Source: Planctomycetota bacterium (GTDB taxonomy: Bacteria; Planctomycetota; Planctomycetia; Planctomycetales; Planctomycetaceae). Taken from it: 60,505 bases of DNA. Below the pieces are notes generated by a model. The model did no database searches and was not told the origin of the DNA. It saw only the letters and a program-made list of their open reading frames with translations. Positions 38,332 to 47,248 of this stretch are shown one piece after another. Both the position numbers and the translations under genes were made by a program. How positions within the stretch are numbered: position 1 is the stretch's first letter; each line of letters opens with the position of its first letter. Location of the stretch: positions 1 to 60,505 of the forward strand of contig QWQG01000135.1 of NCBI GenBank assembly GCA_003670925.1. Reading direction: 5' to 3'.

Positions 38332-39975
38332 TCATTTACCCTTTGTTGTCTTCTGCTGTTCTCCAGCCTGCCGCCCCACCATGACTTCGGTAAAACCTTT
38401 CAGGTCCGTCCAGAACGTCCCTTCGCCAGCGTAGAGCAGATCCAATTGCACGTCTTTGGGCAGTCCTGTGGCGAACACCCACTCGTTGTAGGCGCTGCCA
38501 GATCCAAACGCAGAGACGGCCAGTGTGAACAATTCAGATTTAGCCTCGGCCTCAAGCTGCTTTGCTCCCGCCTTCGCTTTACCCAACGTCACCGTGGATT
38601 CCGCATCCAGCTCGGCTGTTTGGCGCGCAATCACAGCAGTTTTTTGCAGGGTTTCTGCTTTGGTTTCCTCTGCCTCTTTTTCACCCTCGGCTGCCGCCTC
38701 TGCAACAAGCTTTTTCGTCTCAGCCTTGATGCGTTCCTCTTCGAGTTCTACTTTTTTTTCTGCTTCACGCAAATTCGCTTCTGTACCGGCTGTCAGCAAC
38801 TCTTGGTCGCGGGTCAGCTTCAATTCATCAGCGACGAATTTTTCTTGGATCGGCTTCCGCACATCCAATGGGATGTGGATATTGCGAACGAATCCATGCA
38901 GCAGCGTCAGGCCTTTGTCTAACAGGATTTCTTTGAACGCACCTGACACGTCTTCCTGAAACTTGCGACGTGTCTCACCCACCAGCAGATCGACAGCTCC
39001 CAGGGAAGACCCTTGGTTCCGGCAAATGCTCTCAATCTGCGGAACAACGACCTTTGTTTCGACAGCGTCTAGGGTGCCGAACTTACGAATCACGTCCGCA
39101 GCCTGATCGGGCATGATGCCCCACACGGCGGTGAAGTCCATGTGAATCCGAAATCCGTCATTGGATGGAAATGAAATTCCGCTTTCATCGTCCATGACGG
39201 CAGGTTCACCGCTGTCGTCAAGGATGGGATGTCCATCCAAACTCTTCAGATTCGACTTTAAAGATTTCTCCGTATAGCCAATGCCCACGATGTCCACATG
39301 TTGCTCGTTAGGATTCACAGGATACAATCCGGGCTGCAAGATGTTGTCCTGAATTCCTGGGACGGCTTTTGTGATCGGATTGTCAGTGAGGTTGGTCACG
39401 ACACCAACGTAGCCCGTCGGGATCGAAACCCAGCCCGCGTGTTTGACCTGTAAACCGGATTTGATGGTCTCTTCCTCAATCACCTTGACGTTGTAAGCGT
39501 AGTCATTGATGCGATAAGTTCCCGGCCCGAACACTTTTCGTAGAATACCCTTCTGAGTGGTCTCATCCAGATCCCCATCCACAAGGAACTGCCCGTTTTT
39601 CAGGTCTGCACCCATTTTGCTGGAGACGACGGCAACCTGCCCCGGCTTGACAGTCACGTCCGGAATCAGTTTCGTTTCCCACCATCCGATCCAGATAAAG
39701 TGTCGGCCAGGTCCACGCATCTCTTTCAGGATCCCAATTTCCAAGGGGCGTCCGTTTTCATCGACTTTAGCAAACTGCCCCGGTTCAGCCACCGGGCGAT
39801 TACCTGGCAGAAACGGCAGCGGCGGTCCTTTGTATCGCAGCACCAGACTGTTTCCCTGCGGCACATAGACCCGATTGAATGTCCATTGAAACAACTCAAC
39901 GCCAAAGATTAGCACAAGGACGGCGGGAACTGCGAGACTATACCGAGACCATTGATTGGTGAATGACGTCTTCAT
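38332..39975 (-). CDS. SPFH/band-7 domain protein, second of pair
   Basis: 547 residues from ATG 39975; a GTG at 40023 would add 16 residues. A single N-terminal membrane segment (YSLAVPAVLVLIFGVELFQW) is followed by repeated beta-rich blocks (VYVPQGNSLVLRYKGPP, VTVKPGQVAVVSSKMGADL) then the SPFH core and a long Ala/Glu/Lys helix with many AEAAAEGEKEAEETKAETLQ-type repeats, likely a coiled coil. SPFH proteins form membrane-attached oligomers. The C-terminal tail reads FWTDLKGFTEVMVGRQAG. The gene lies 87 bases after the first SPFH gene, in one orientation, so a joint complex is likely. Each protein is longer than ordinary flotillin-like relatives. Confidence 0.82.
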   Translation of the reverse strand: MKTSFTNQWSRYSLAVPAVLVLIFGVELFQWTFNRVYVPQGNSLVLRYKGPPLPFLPGNRPVAEPGQFAKVDENGRPLEIGILKEMRGPGRHFIWIGWWETKLIPDVTVKPGQVAVVSSKMGADLKNGQFLVDGDLDETTQKGILRKVFGPGTYRINDYAYNVKVIEEETIKSGLQVKHAGWVSIPTGYVGVVTNLTDNPITKAVPGIQDNILQPGLYPVNPNEQHVDIVGIGYTEKSLKSNLKSLDGHPILDDSGEPAVMDDESGISFPSNDGFRIHMDFTAVWGIMPDQAADVIRKFGTLDAVETKVVVPQIESICRNQGSSLGAVDLLVGETRRKFQEDVSGAFKEILLDKGLTLLHGFVRNIHIPLDVRKPIQEKFVADELKLTRDQELLTAGTEANLREAEKKVELEEERIKAETKKLVAEAAAEGEKEAEETKAETLQKTAVIARQTAELDAESTVTLGKAKAGAKQLEAEAKSELFTLAVSAFGSGSAYNEWVFATGLPKDVQLDLLYAGEGTFWTDLKGFTEVMVGRQAGEQQKTTKGK

Positions 39976-40062
39976 AGCAAGTGTCAGCCTTTGAGATTTT
40001 ACGGGACATGAAACCAGAGTCACGCGTGCGATCGCGGAGATGTGACGTTTTTACGACGTGCC

Positions 40063-41868
40063 TTATTCTGTTTTAGGCTCTGCTACTGGTAGCGTTGTGT
40101 TTGGTGGTGTGTCGGTTTGAGGTATTTCTGTGGCAGGTGTCTCCGCCGGGGGCGGCGTGGCTAACACAGGTTCAGTCGGTGTCGCGAGCTCTTGAAGCGT
40201 CGCTGCAAGTGGTGTCGCTTCAGCTGCCGTTGCCTCCGAAGCCGGCTTTGTGAGTTCAGGTCCTGTCGCCGGTTTTATGGCGGCAGCCGCACGTTTTAAT
40301 GGTGCCTCGGCACTTGGGGAGTCCGGAGCCGACTTCAGATCGTTGATTGATTCGAAGATCTTCATGATCGGACTGTCGGCCGTATTCACCATAATGCGGC
40401 GGTACGACGACGACAGTTTTTGAAACATCACATACTGGGCATAGCCTTTGCCGTCGCCATCGAACGCATCGACGGCCTTCTTCCAGCCAGCCGCTTCCGC
40501 TTCGTTGTCGAAACGCACAACATCGGCGGCCGCTTTGCCATGAGCTGTGATCGCCGCAGCTTCGTCGATCGAGGCATCCAGTTTGAACTGGGCGACGGCG
40601 AGGTTTTCATTGGCTTTCGTAAGCGCAACTTCCTGTTCCTGCATCGCCTGCGTCGTAACCTGCACGACCAACTGATCGGCACCCACAAGGGCCTGCTTTT
40701 GATCGACCATTGCTTTTCCAACAGCCAGTTTCTGCTCCGATTCCTGTTGCAGTGTCTGCTGCTTGTATTGCAATTCCTGTTGCTTGGCGATCTCGCGTGT
40801 TCGCACTGGCAGCGCGATCTGTTCCGGTGGACGAATTCGTGTGATCAGGGCTTGGATAATCTCGATACCCAGTGGCTCGCAGGCAAGTCGCATGGAAATT
40901 TCAAACGCATCCTGAAATTCTTTTCGAGTATCACCCTGAATAAAGTCCCGGCCCGATGAATTCGATCCCTGCAAGCGACAGAAGCTGCGCGCGTTCGGCA
41001 TGATCACCGTCTTGACGATCTCTTCGTCGATCGCTGGACCATTCTCGGCCTGATTGAACAGGACGTAGACTTCGGAGGCTTTTTTAGGATCCACCCGGAA
41101 CTCGATGATCCCATCCAGACTCACCCAGAATCCGTCCTTTGAAGGAAAACCCATGTCGCCTTCTTCTCCGAGATTGAATCTCTGACTGCGACAATCCACC
41201 AAATCGACACGATAGACATACGGACTCAGATAATGCGTTCCAGGTTCCAGTGTCACCTGTTGAACGCCACGTTCACCAAGATCGACCAGTAAGCGGTTTG
41301 GTTTACTAGCCAGCGGTGCGGCGAGGTTTGTCAACACGCCTTTGAAACCGGCAGGAATCGTGACAGGTTTGCGGACTTCGACGGAATAGAGATACGGATT
41401 GACAGGGTATCGCCCGGGATTCAAAACATCCGGCATAATTCCCTTGGTGGTCGCATCACCATTCGCGTCCACTTTGGCAAGAAATTCGCCATAGCCTAGG
41501 TCGTCACCAGTCAGACTGATTTTCGCACCGATATCGCCAGACATGATTTCCGTCTGCGGCACGACTTCCCACGACCATGCGTACGGATTGTAAAAATACC
41601 GGCCCTCAGTCAGGACTTTCTTTTGAATGCCCTTATAAGTTTCATCAGGCGCGACTTCCTGCCCATTGGTCAGATCATTGCCCACTTTGTGCGTCAGGAT
41701 CGCAATTTCACCGCTCCCGACATCGATTCGAAAGCTGGAGTAAACCATCCAACTCAAGGCGACCGCAAAACCCGTGAGCAACACCACGGCGAGTAATCCG
41801 GTTCCCGGGTTGCGGATTGGCTGATTAAACTGGGAACGTGAAATGTTTGACATGGATGAATCTCCCAT
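40063..41868 (-). CDS. SPFH/band-7 domain protein, first of pair
   Basis: 601 residues from ATG 41868 (AAGGA at seven bases; a second ATG, five codons later, has GGGAG and is also plausible). An N-terminal membrane helix (GLLAVVLLTGFAVALSWMVY) precedes beta blocks with the same GEIAILTHKVGNDLTNG pattern, the SPFH core (MGFPSKDGFWVSLDGIIEF) and long helices with many Gln/Glu/Ala residues (AKQQELQYKQQTLQQESEQK). The C-terminal about 90 residues are rich in Ala, Pro, Thr and Glu. Neighbour to the second SPFH protein, with which it shares blocks but not close sequence. Both are probably exposed on one side of a membrane. Role unknown. Confidence 0.82.
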   Translation of the reverse strand: MGDSSMSNISRSQFNQPIRNPGTGLLAVVLLTGFAVALSWMVYSSFRIDVGSGEIAILTHKVGNDLTNGQEVAPDETYKGIQKKVLTEGRYFYNPYAWSWEVVPQTEIMSGDIGAKISLTGDDLGYGEFLAKVDANGDATTKGIMPDVLNPGRYPVNPYLYSVEVRKPVTIPAGFKGVLTNLAAPLASKPNRLLVDLGERGVQQVTLEPGTHYLSPYVYRVDLVDCRSQRFNLGEEGDMGFPSKDGFWVSLDGIIEFRVDPKKASEVYVLFNQAENGPAIDEEIVKTVIMPNARSFCRLQGSNSSGRDFIQGDTRKEFQDAFEISMRLACEPLGIEIIQALITRIRPPEQIALPVRTREIAKQQELQYKQQTLQQESEQKLAVGKAMVDQKQALVGADQLVVQVTTQAMQEQEVALTKANENLAVAQFKLDASIDEAAAITAHGKAAADVVRFDNEAEAAGWKKAVDAFDGDGKGYAQYVMFQKLSSSYRRIMVNTADSPIMKIFESINDLKSAPDSPSAEAPLKRAAAAIKPATGPELTKPASEATAAEATPLAATLQELATPTEPVLATPPPAETPATEIPQTDTPPNTTLPVAEPKTE

Positions 41869-42176
41869 AGGCTGATCCTTGAAACAGGATCAGATATTCG
41901 ACATTGTAACGGTGATCTCACAGCCACTCACCACGAGCAAACGCAGCATCTGACCCTTTGGATCAAAAAAAGATAGTGTGTGGTCGGAGGACTGTGAGCA
42001 AAATCCACTTGTTGTCCAAAAAACACCCCCAAAAATAGCCTGTTCCAGACGGAACTCCGCGTTATTCGGCCTGTCCGGGCTCGCCATCCGGGAGTTGCAA
42101 GTCCCCATACGATCTCAGATAAGCCAAGTGTCGACGCTCAGCAGATCAAGAACGTGTCAAGCTCCGGCACACCGCA
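41869..42176. other. Intergenic region between the SPFH pair and cysS
   Basis: About 308 bases without a convincing gene, repeat or hairpin. The promoter for the SPFH pair should lie in it. Confidence 0.35.
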
Positions 42177-43688
42177 TCACGCCAGTCGCTTCTCCGCGAT
42201 CGTTCCGTTTGGCGACGTTTTCACGTCATAGCCCTGCTTCTGAATTTCCATTCGCAGGCCGTCAGCGGCCGCAAAATCTTTCCGCCTGCGGGCGTCATCC
42301 AGTTGGCGACAAAGGTCTTCGATCGCCGCGAGTTCACCGGAAACCTGAGCGGCTCCGGACAGAGTTGACCCAAGCGGAGCAATGCTGAGCACATCATTGA
42401 TGCGATTGAGCGCACCCAACGCGGCGGCCGGATCAGACGGAGTGGAAGACGCCCATGGCAGGATCGCCCCCAAGGCACCGGCAATGTTGAGATCATCGGC
42501 CAAAGCCTCTGCAAATTCCTGCAGGATCGGGTAAGTCAATTCCACAGGTTCCGCCTTGCCGCCACATGCCGCTTCCAGCTTCGCGCGGAAGTCCGTAAGT
42601 CGCCTTACGGCACCGGCAGAATCCAGCAGACCTTTTTTTGTGAAGTTCATGTTGGCTCGGTAATGCGACTTAATGAGTTCCAGTCGCAGCACGGCCGGAT
42701 GCACTTGAGTTCCCGTCGCGCGACCCTCAAGTACATCTCGCACGGTCCAGAAATTCCCCTTGCTTTTGGACATCTTTTCGCCTTCCACCATCAGGAAGCG
42801 GGCATGCATCCAGAATCGAGCGAACGTGTCTTCGCCTGTCGCACCACAGGTCTGAGCGATCTCGCACTCGTGATGTGGGAAGATAAGATCTTCGCCGCCC
42901 GTATGGATATCGATTACGTCCCGTCCAAGACGCTTGCGTGCCATGCACGAACATTCAATATGCCAGCCGGGATAACCCGTACCCCACGGTGAATCCCACT
43001 TCATGATGTGAGAATTGTCGGCCTTCCAGAGCATAAAATCGGCAGGATGCCGCTTGTTCGCTTGGTTCTCATCGCTAATACGTCCGCCAGCACCAGTCAG
43101 CAGCCGGTCGAGCGTGTTGCCGCTCAGGCGGCCATAGCTTGGAAAACTTTCGACGCTGTAATACACGACGCCGTCCTGCCCGACATAAGCATGGCCTTTG
43201 GCAATCAACTGCGCAATCATCTCCTGCATCGTGTCAATGTGTTGGGTCGCGTGCAGAATGTTGTCTGATTCGAATGCCACTTTGACACCCAAAGTCTGCG
43301 CGTCCTGGAGAAATGCGTCAGTATAAAACTTGGCGATCTGATACGGATCGTCGGGATTTTGGACGGCTCCTTCCGGAACTCTGCCGGACTTCTTGTCTTC
43401 TTTCACGCGCCGTGCAGCGGCCTGCATCTTGTCTTCGCCAGCTCCGTCGGCGCTGGCATCGTCGGTCATGTGACCGACGTCCGTGATGTTCATGACGTGA
43501 TGAACTTTGTGGCCAAAGAATTCCAAGGTCCGGCGAATCACGTCGGCGAACAGGAATGAGCGGAAGTTTCCGATGTGGGCAAAGTCATAGACCGTCGGGC
43601 CGCAGCTGTACATTCGCACGCAGTCCGATGCGACCGGCTGAAATATTTCGGCAGTGTTGGTGAGTGTGTTGTAGAACCTGATTTCCAT
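42177..43688 (-). CDS. cysS: Cysteinyl-tRNA synthetase
   Basis: 503 residues. It charges tRNA-Cys with cysteine. From ATG 43688: [38 protein letters not shown] (Cys zinc ligand and HIGH-like HIGN), [15 protein letters not shown] (zinc Cys), [14 protein letters not shown], then the KMSKS loop in [13 protein letters not shown]. The C-terminal anticodon-binding part has [21 protein letters not shown]. Start was chosen at ATG 43688, where the family sequence begins; the frame extends to 43877 through sequence not like the family. It stands alone. Confidence 0.97.
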   Translation of the reverse strand: MEIRFYNTLTNTAEIFQPVASDCVRMYSCGPTVYDFAHIGNFRSFLFADVIRRTLEFFGHKVHHVMNITDVGHMTDDASADGAGEDKMQAAARRVKEDKKSGRVPEGAVQNPDDPYQIAKFYTDAFLQDAQTLGVKVAFESDNILHATQHIDTMQEMIAQLIAKGHAYVGQDGVVYYSVESFPSYGRLSGNTLDRLLTGAGGRISDENQANKRHPADFMLWKADNSHIMKWDSPWGTGYPGWHIECSCMARKRLGRDVIDIHTGGEDLIFPHHECEIAQTCGATGEDTFARFWMHARFLMVEGEKMSKSKGNFWTVRDVLEGRATGTQVHPAVLRLELIKSHYRANMNFTKKGLLDSAGAVRRLTDFRAKLEAACGGKAEPVELTYPILQEFAEALADDLNIAGALGAILPWASSTPSDPAAALGALNRINDVLSIAPLGSTLSGAAQVSGELAAIEDLCRQLDDARRRKDFAAADGLRMEIQKQGYDVKTSPNGTIAEKRLA

Positions 43689-44177
43689 CGTTCCGTCTCG
43701 AGGGGCAAGTACGCAGCGTGCGGGGTTGTACGGCTCAAGGCCAATTCTCCGCGCGAGAATAGTAAAACAGGAACGCGGAGTGCAGTGCGGATTGGGGACG
43801 CGGCGCAGAGATTCTCGCGATCTGTTAGTCGTGCACCCTCTGCGGCAATTCCACCAAAGCCCCATCGACGCGATCAAGAACCGTGTGGTGACGTTGCAAA
43901 ACTAGGTCACAGAGTTCCTGATAGTCACGCATGTTGCAAATTATCAACGCGCTGGGATGCAGATTACCCCCACCGTTTGCCGGTTGCGCCGACTTTGCAG
44001 ACTCATTCGCGTTAAGGGCAAGCCGGTGATAGCAATTATCTTCCTGCAGGTGCATAAACGTGACGCATCTTGTACTGGACTGTATGCCTCACCGAGTTCC
44101 CGTGTGAGACGTTCGCACAATTTTAGATGCGACCGTCCTCGATCGGGAAAATCCGCGATAGATAGAAGAGACAAAAC
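43689..44177. other. Intergenic region between divergent cysS and SpoIIE-like genes
   Basis: About 489 bases. A minus-strand 35-codon frame (43825-43932) after an ATG reads [17 protein letters not shown] and so on; it has no ribosome site and no recognised family, so I do not call it a gene. No structured RNA seen. Confidence 0.35.
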
Positions 44178-45374
44178 ATGCGAATTCTGGTGAGCTGGGA
44201 CAACGAGCCTCAAATTGAACTGCTGAAAATGTATCTCGGGATGGGCGACCACGCTGTCGTGGCCACGGCCAACTGGGACCAGTTTAAGATGCTGGTCGCT
44301 TCGCCGCAGACATTCGATGTGATTCTGATGGCGTCATCTTATCCAGACCATGATCCCGCCTTTGAATTGTTTGAGAAAATCCTCGCGATGCGTCCTGAGT
44401 GTCCGGTGGTGGCCGCCTGCCTGCAAAACGAGGTTTATCGAATTGCAAGGTTCATCGAGTCCGGTCTTCGCAGCTATGTGATTCGTGACGACAATTGTGA
44501 CTTTCTATTTCTAGTCCTTGCGATTCTTGAGGCGGCCGTAAAGCAGGTAGAAACCGAGCGGGAGCGGTTGATCTCCGCCCAGCTTCGGAAAGAAGTGCAG
44601 TCTGTGCGTGAGTTGCAGGAATCGATCATCTCGAAAGATATTCAGACACCAGAAGGCTTCAAAATTGTCGCCAAATATGAGTCGTCTCAGATTCGGGTGA
44701 TTGGCAGCAAGCCGGTAACTATGGCTGGCGGTGACTATTACGAAGCTTTCACGCTCCCGGACCATCGCATCGTGTTACTGGTGGGCGATGCTTCCGGGCA
44801 TGGGATGAAGGCGTGCATGTCAATTTTTACCATGCATACGCTGATCCGCATGATTCGATTCGACGAATATCTGGATGCCGCACTGCTAGTTCAGCATATT
44901 AACGAACACCTGTGTAAACAAAGCGTGGTGAGCGGGGCGGGTGGGTTCATTACGATGTTGTACGGCGTGTTTGATCCGAGTACGCGGGAGTTGCTTTGGG
45001 CCAGCGCTGGTCATCAGATGCCAATCCTGCACAATCTGGAAACCGACGAGATCAGCGAAATCGCCAATGCTGACGATTCTTCGGGCCTCCCGATCGGATT
45101 GTTTGAACTCGGTGGTTACGTAAATAATCGAACCATCATTCCTCCAAACTCACGACTGCTCCTGTATACCGATGGCCTGATCGAAGCCTTTCCCGGAAAC
45201 TCACGTGGAGACCATGCCGAGTTCGGGATCAGCGGATTGCAACATACGATGCGGAACAATCGGACAAAGCCCGCGCAGGAATGCCTAGATCGCCTGTTCG
45301 CCGATTCCTACGCGTTCACACAAGGATCCGGACGCCACGATGATACGTCTGTGCTGATCCTCGAGTCCGTATGA
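44178..45374 (+). CDS. SpoIIE-type (PP2C) phosphatase with degenerate receiver domain
   Basis: 398 residues. Residues 1-125 resemble a response-regulator receiver (MRILVSWDNEPQIELLKMYL), but the phosphoacceptor Asp is replaced by Ala (FDVILMASSYPD, Ala 52) and the first acidic pair is broken (WD instead of DD). A helical linker (about 125-160) with QVETERERLISAQLRKEVQS leads to a PP2C/SpoIIE phosphatase domain: MAGGDYYEAF, VGDASGHGMKACM, LYTDGLIEAF and GRHDDTSVLILE, so the metal-binding Asp residues are all present. These enzymes usually dephosphorylate anti-sigma-factor antagonists and so control sigma-factor partner switching. Because the receiver lacks the Asp, the signal is probably not phosphorylation. 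No antisigma or STAS gene is adjacent. Confidence 0.88.
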   Translation: MRILVSWDNEPQIELLKMYLGMGDHAVVATANWDQFKMLVASPQTFDVILMASSYPDHDPAFELFEKILAMRPECPVVAACLQNEVYRIARFIESGLRSYVIRDDNCDFLFLVLAILEAAVKQVETERERLISAQLRKEVQSVRELQESIISKDIQTPEGFKIVAKYESSQIRVIGSKPVTMAGGDYYEAFTLPDHRIVLLVGDASGHGMKACMSIFTMHTLIRMIRFDEYLDAALLVQHINEHLCKQSVVSGAGGFITMLYGVFDPSTRELLWASAGHQMPILHNLETDEISEIANADDSSGLPIGLFELGGYVNNRTIIPPNSRLLLYTDGLIEAFPGNSRGDHAEFGISGLQHTMRNNRTKPAQECLDRLFADSYAFTQGSGRHDDTSVLILESV

Positions 45375-45706
45375 TCCGCAACGTCCCGAGGAATCAACTT
45401 CGGATCGGCATGGCAGGATGACGACCAAGGGCAAGCTGAAATTGCAACACGCTCTTCGGGACCCTAAAAATTAGGGGCTTTCGTGGTCGAAAAACGAGAA
45501 ATCCCCAAAACCGTCGGATCTCTTCGCTAAAAGTCCAAAATTCGTCCGTGAATCCGGCAAGGATCCCCATATGGGGTTGCTATTCAGCGCGCATGCGGGT
45601 AGCGTCATGAGATCTGAATTTGATTTCGGCTCCAAAAGTCGTTCGAACCAAGTGGGATAGATCACAAACATTCACGAAGACGATCACATCCGATCCTGAA
45701 TGTTTC
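45375..45706. other. Intergenic region upstream of the RRM protein gene
   Basis: About 332 bases with no credible gene or repeat. The likely promoter of the next gene ends at its right edge. Confidence 0.35.
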
Positions 45707-45831
45707 TATAACATGCGTCTTTTTGATGGACGTTCGGAAGAATTTGGAGTGTTCAAATTCAGCGTTTGGAAGGCTGCCGTGTGGCAGCAACACGGGTGTT
45801 TTGGTAGCTGAAAAGCTCAAGGGTTTCGTGA
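45707..45831 (+). promoter_or_regulatory. Putative promoter -10 box and structured leader of the RRM protein gene
   Basis: TATAAC at 45707-45712 resembles a -10 box; no convincing -35 lies 17 bases upstream. The following leader of about 115 bases can form two hairpins: GAATTTG (45740-45746) with CAAATTC (45754-45760), and GCTGCC (45773-45778) with GGCAGC (45783-45788). A GGG-containing ribosome site precedes ATG 45832. Long structured leaders are typical of cold-induced RNA-binding protein genes, so post-transcriptional control is plausible (inference). Confidence 0.4.
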
Positions 45832-46212
45832 ATGAGTAAGAACATTTTTGTTGGTAGTCTCGCGTGGGGCACTACGTCAGAAGGAATTGAGCAGGCATTT
45901 GCTCAGTACGGAGTTGTAACGTCTGCTAAGGTCATTAGTGACCGCGAGACAGGCCGTTCCAAAGGATTTGCTTTCGTCGAGATGGAAACTGGTGGCGACG
46001 AAGCCATCAAGGCATTGAACGGTTCAGACATGGATGGTCGCCAGATCGTTGTCAACGAAGCTCGTCCACGTGAAGAACGAAGCGGTGGCGGCGGTGGTGG
46101 CGGCGGCTACGGCGGCGGTGGCGGCGGTCGAAGTGGCGGCGGCGGCGGCGGTCGAAGTGGCGGCGGCGGTGGCTACGGTGGTGGTGGCGGCGGTGGCCGT
46201 GATCGCTACTAA
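45832..46212 (+). CDS. Gly-rich RNA-binding protein (single RRM)
   Basis: 126 residues. One RRM fills residues 1-82: RNP2 is IFVGSL, RNP1 is KGFAFVEM (the usual aromatics are kept), with DRETGRSKG before it. Residues 83-126 are almost all Gly with Arg, Ser and Tyr (RSGGGG, GGYGGGG), like the plant and cyanobacterial Rbp proteins. Such proteins bind single-stranded RNA and are often cold-induced. The glycine tract comes from GGC/GGT repeats at 46081-46200. It has its own leader and a strong terminator (46282), so a monocistronic unit. Confidence 0.95.
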   Translation: MSKNIFVGSLAWGTTSEGIEQAFAQYGVVTSAKVISDRETGRSKGFAFVEMETGGDEAIKALNGSDMDGRQIVVNEARPREERSGGGGGGGGYGGGGGGRSGGGGGGRSGGGGGYGGGGGGGRDRY

Positions 46213-46281
46213 TCAGCTTTCGCAAGAAATCTGAAGAGACAGACTTTGCTCCTGAAATCAGGGGCTCGTCGTAAACACAAT

Positions 46282-46320
46282 GGGTGGTGAGCCAATCCGG
46301 TTCACCACCCTTTTTATTTT
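46282..46320 (+). terminator. Intrinsic terminator after the RRM gene
   Basis: GGGTGGTGA (46282-46290) pairs with TTCACCACCC (46301-46310) across a short loop, followed by a run of T (TTTTTATTTT). Strong intrinsic terminator about 70 bases after the stop codon. Confidence 0.92.
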
Positions 46321-46793
46321 GCCCGGGGAGAGGTCTGCACGACCGTGATTCACAGGAGAATGCCGCGTGTCACGCGCATTGCCCACGGGGGGGTAGGCCG
46401 CACCAACCAAACCTCACAAGAGCGGGAATAGCGACCGCAAGCCGAACACAAGTCCTGCTGACAAGGTGTTAACACCTAAACACGGGTTTGCGCTGTTCCG
46501 GCACAGGCGGCGAGCTAAAAGCCCATCAAGAATAAATGCCCAACTTCTTCGGCCTGAATAGCAGTTAGGGCGAAACGCGTGATTCCTGCATTCCTCGCAA
46601 ACAGTGCTTCGCATGCAATGGGAAGGATTTGCAGAGTCGTTTGGACCGGCAGTCTCCGCCAACAATCCGCTGAAATGGTATTTGATTCGCAATTTGGGTT
46701 AATCCCTCGCCCACTGCCGATTGCATACTTTCTCTCAATGTCCATGCACGGATGCGTCACCTTTTCCAAGTCGCATTACCGGAGATTTGTTGA
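46321..46793. other. Intergenic region upstream of the Cys-rich protein gene
   Basis: About 473 bases. A 14-bp perfect palindrome AGGTGTTAACACCT lies at 46464-46477 and could be a repressor or regulator site. No gene is convincing on either strand. Confidence 0.4.
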
Positions 46794-47144
46794 ATGAGAA
46801 GCTTTCTTTCGCTGTTGGCCGTTACTGTTCTGAGCTGTTTCTTGGCACCACAGTCTGCCGAAGCCGGTCTGTTTGGTTGTTTCAAGTCTAAGGCGAATTG
46901 TTGCGAGCCCTGTTGTCCGCAGCCCGAACCATGTTGCGCACCCGCACCAGCACCCGTGTGCTGTGAGCCGGAACCCTGCTGTGATCCATGCAGCAAGCCA
47001 CATGGTGGCCTGTTCTCCGGGATGTTCAAAAAGTGCTTCCGCCGCCACAGCTGTGAAACATGCTGCCCAGCTCCAGAGCCTTGCTGTGCGCCAGTCGCAC
47101 CAACCTGTTGTGCTCCAGCACCAAAGCCTTGCTGCGGCAAATGA
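46794..47144 (+). CDS. Exported Cys-rich protein with CC motifs
   Basis: 116 residues. Signal peptide SFLSLLAVTVLSCFLAPQSAEA, then a mature chain of about 92 residues with 22 cysteines, mostly as CC pairs in a PEPCCAPAP-like pattern (NCCEPCCPQPEPCC, VCCEPEPCCDPC, TCCPAPEPCC, TCCAPAPKPCCGK). The pattern is rich in Pro and Cys and fits a metal-binding or disulfide-rich envelope protein. GGAG lies nine bases before ATG 46794. A strong terminator follows. I cannot name a family or function. Cys-pair proteins of this kind are typical of planctomycete cell envelopes (recollection). Confidence 0.8.
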   Translation: MRSFLSLLAVTVLSCFLAPQSAEAGLFGCFKSKANCCEPCCPQPEPCCAPAPAPVCCEPEPCCDPCSKPHGGLFSGMFKKCFRRHSCETCCPAPEPCCAPVAPTCCAPAPKPCCGK

Positions 47145-47173
47145 TGCCACATCATTGAGTGAACACAACTTCT

Positions 47174-47205
47174 AAGGCCGGTGACATTTGTCCCCGGCCT
47201 TTTTT
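47174..47205. terminator. Intrinsic terminator between Cys-rich and aldo/keto reductase genes
   Basis: AAGGCCGG (47174-47181) pairs with CCGGCCTT (47194-47201), with an inner GAC/GTC pair in the loop, followed by T5. It serves the Cys-rich gene and probably the convergent aldo/keto reductase. Confidence 0.9.
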
Positions 47206-47248
47206 CGTGCGAGGATCTTGTGACGCTGCAGCCGTGCAACCTCACGCG

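Noticed and set aside
37635-38384. 249-codon plus-strand frame across the LarA-like gene start
   Set aside because: It covers a recognised gene on the other strand and ends beyond it; its residues show no domain. I regard it as a shadow.
43825-43932. 35-codon minus-strand frame upstream of cysS
   Set aside because: No Shine-Dalgarno sequence, no recognisable motif and very short; likely chance.
46081-46200. GGC/GGT repeat run
   Set aside because: It encodes the Gly-rich tail of the RRM protein, so it is low-complexity coding sequence and not a separate element.
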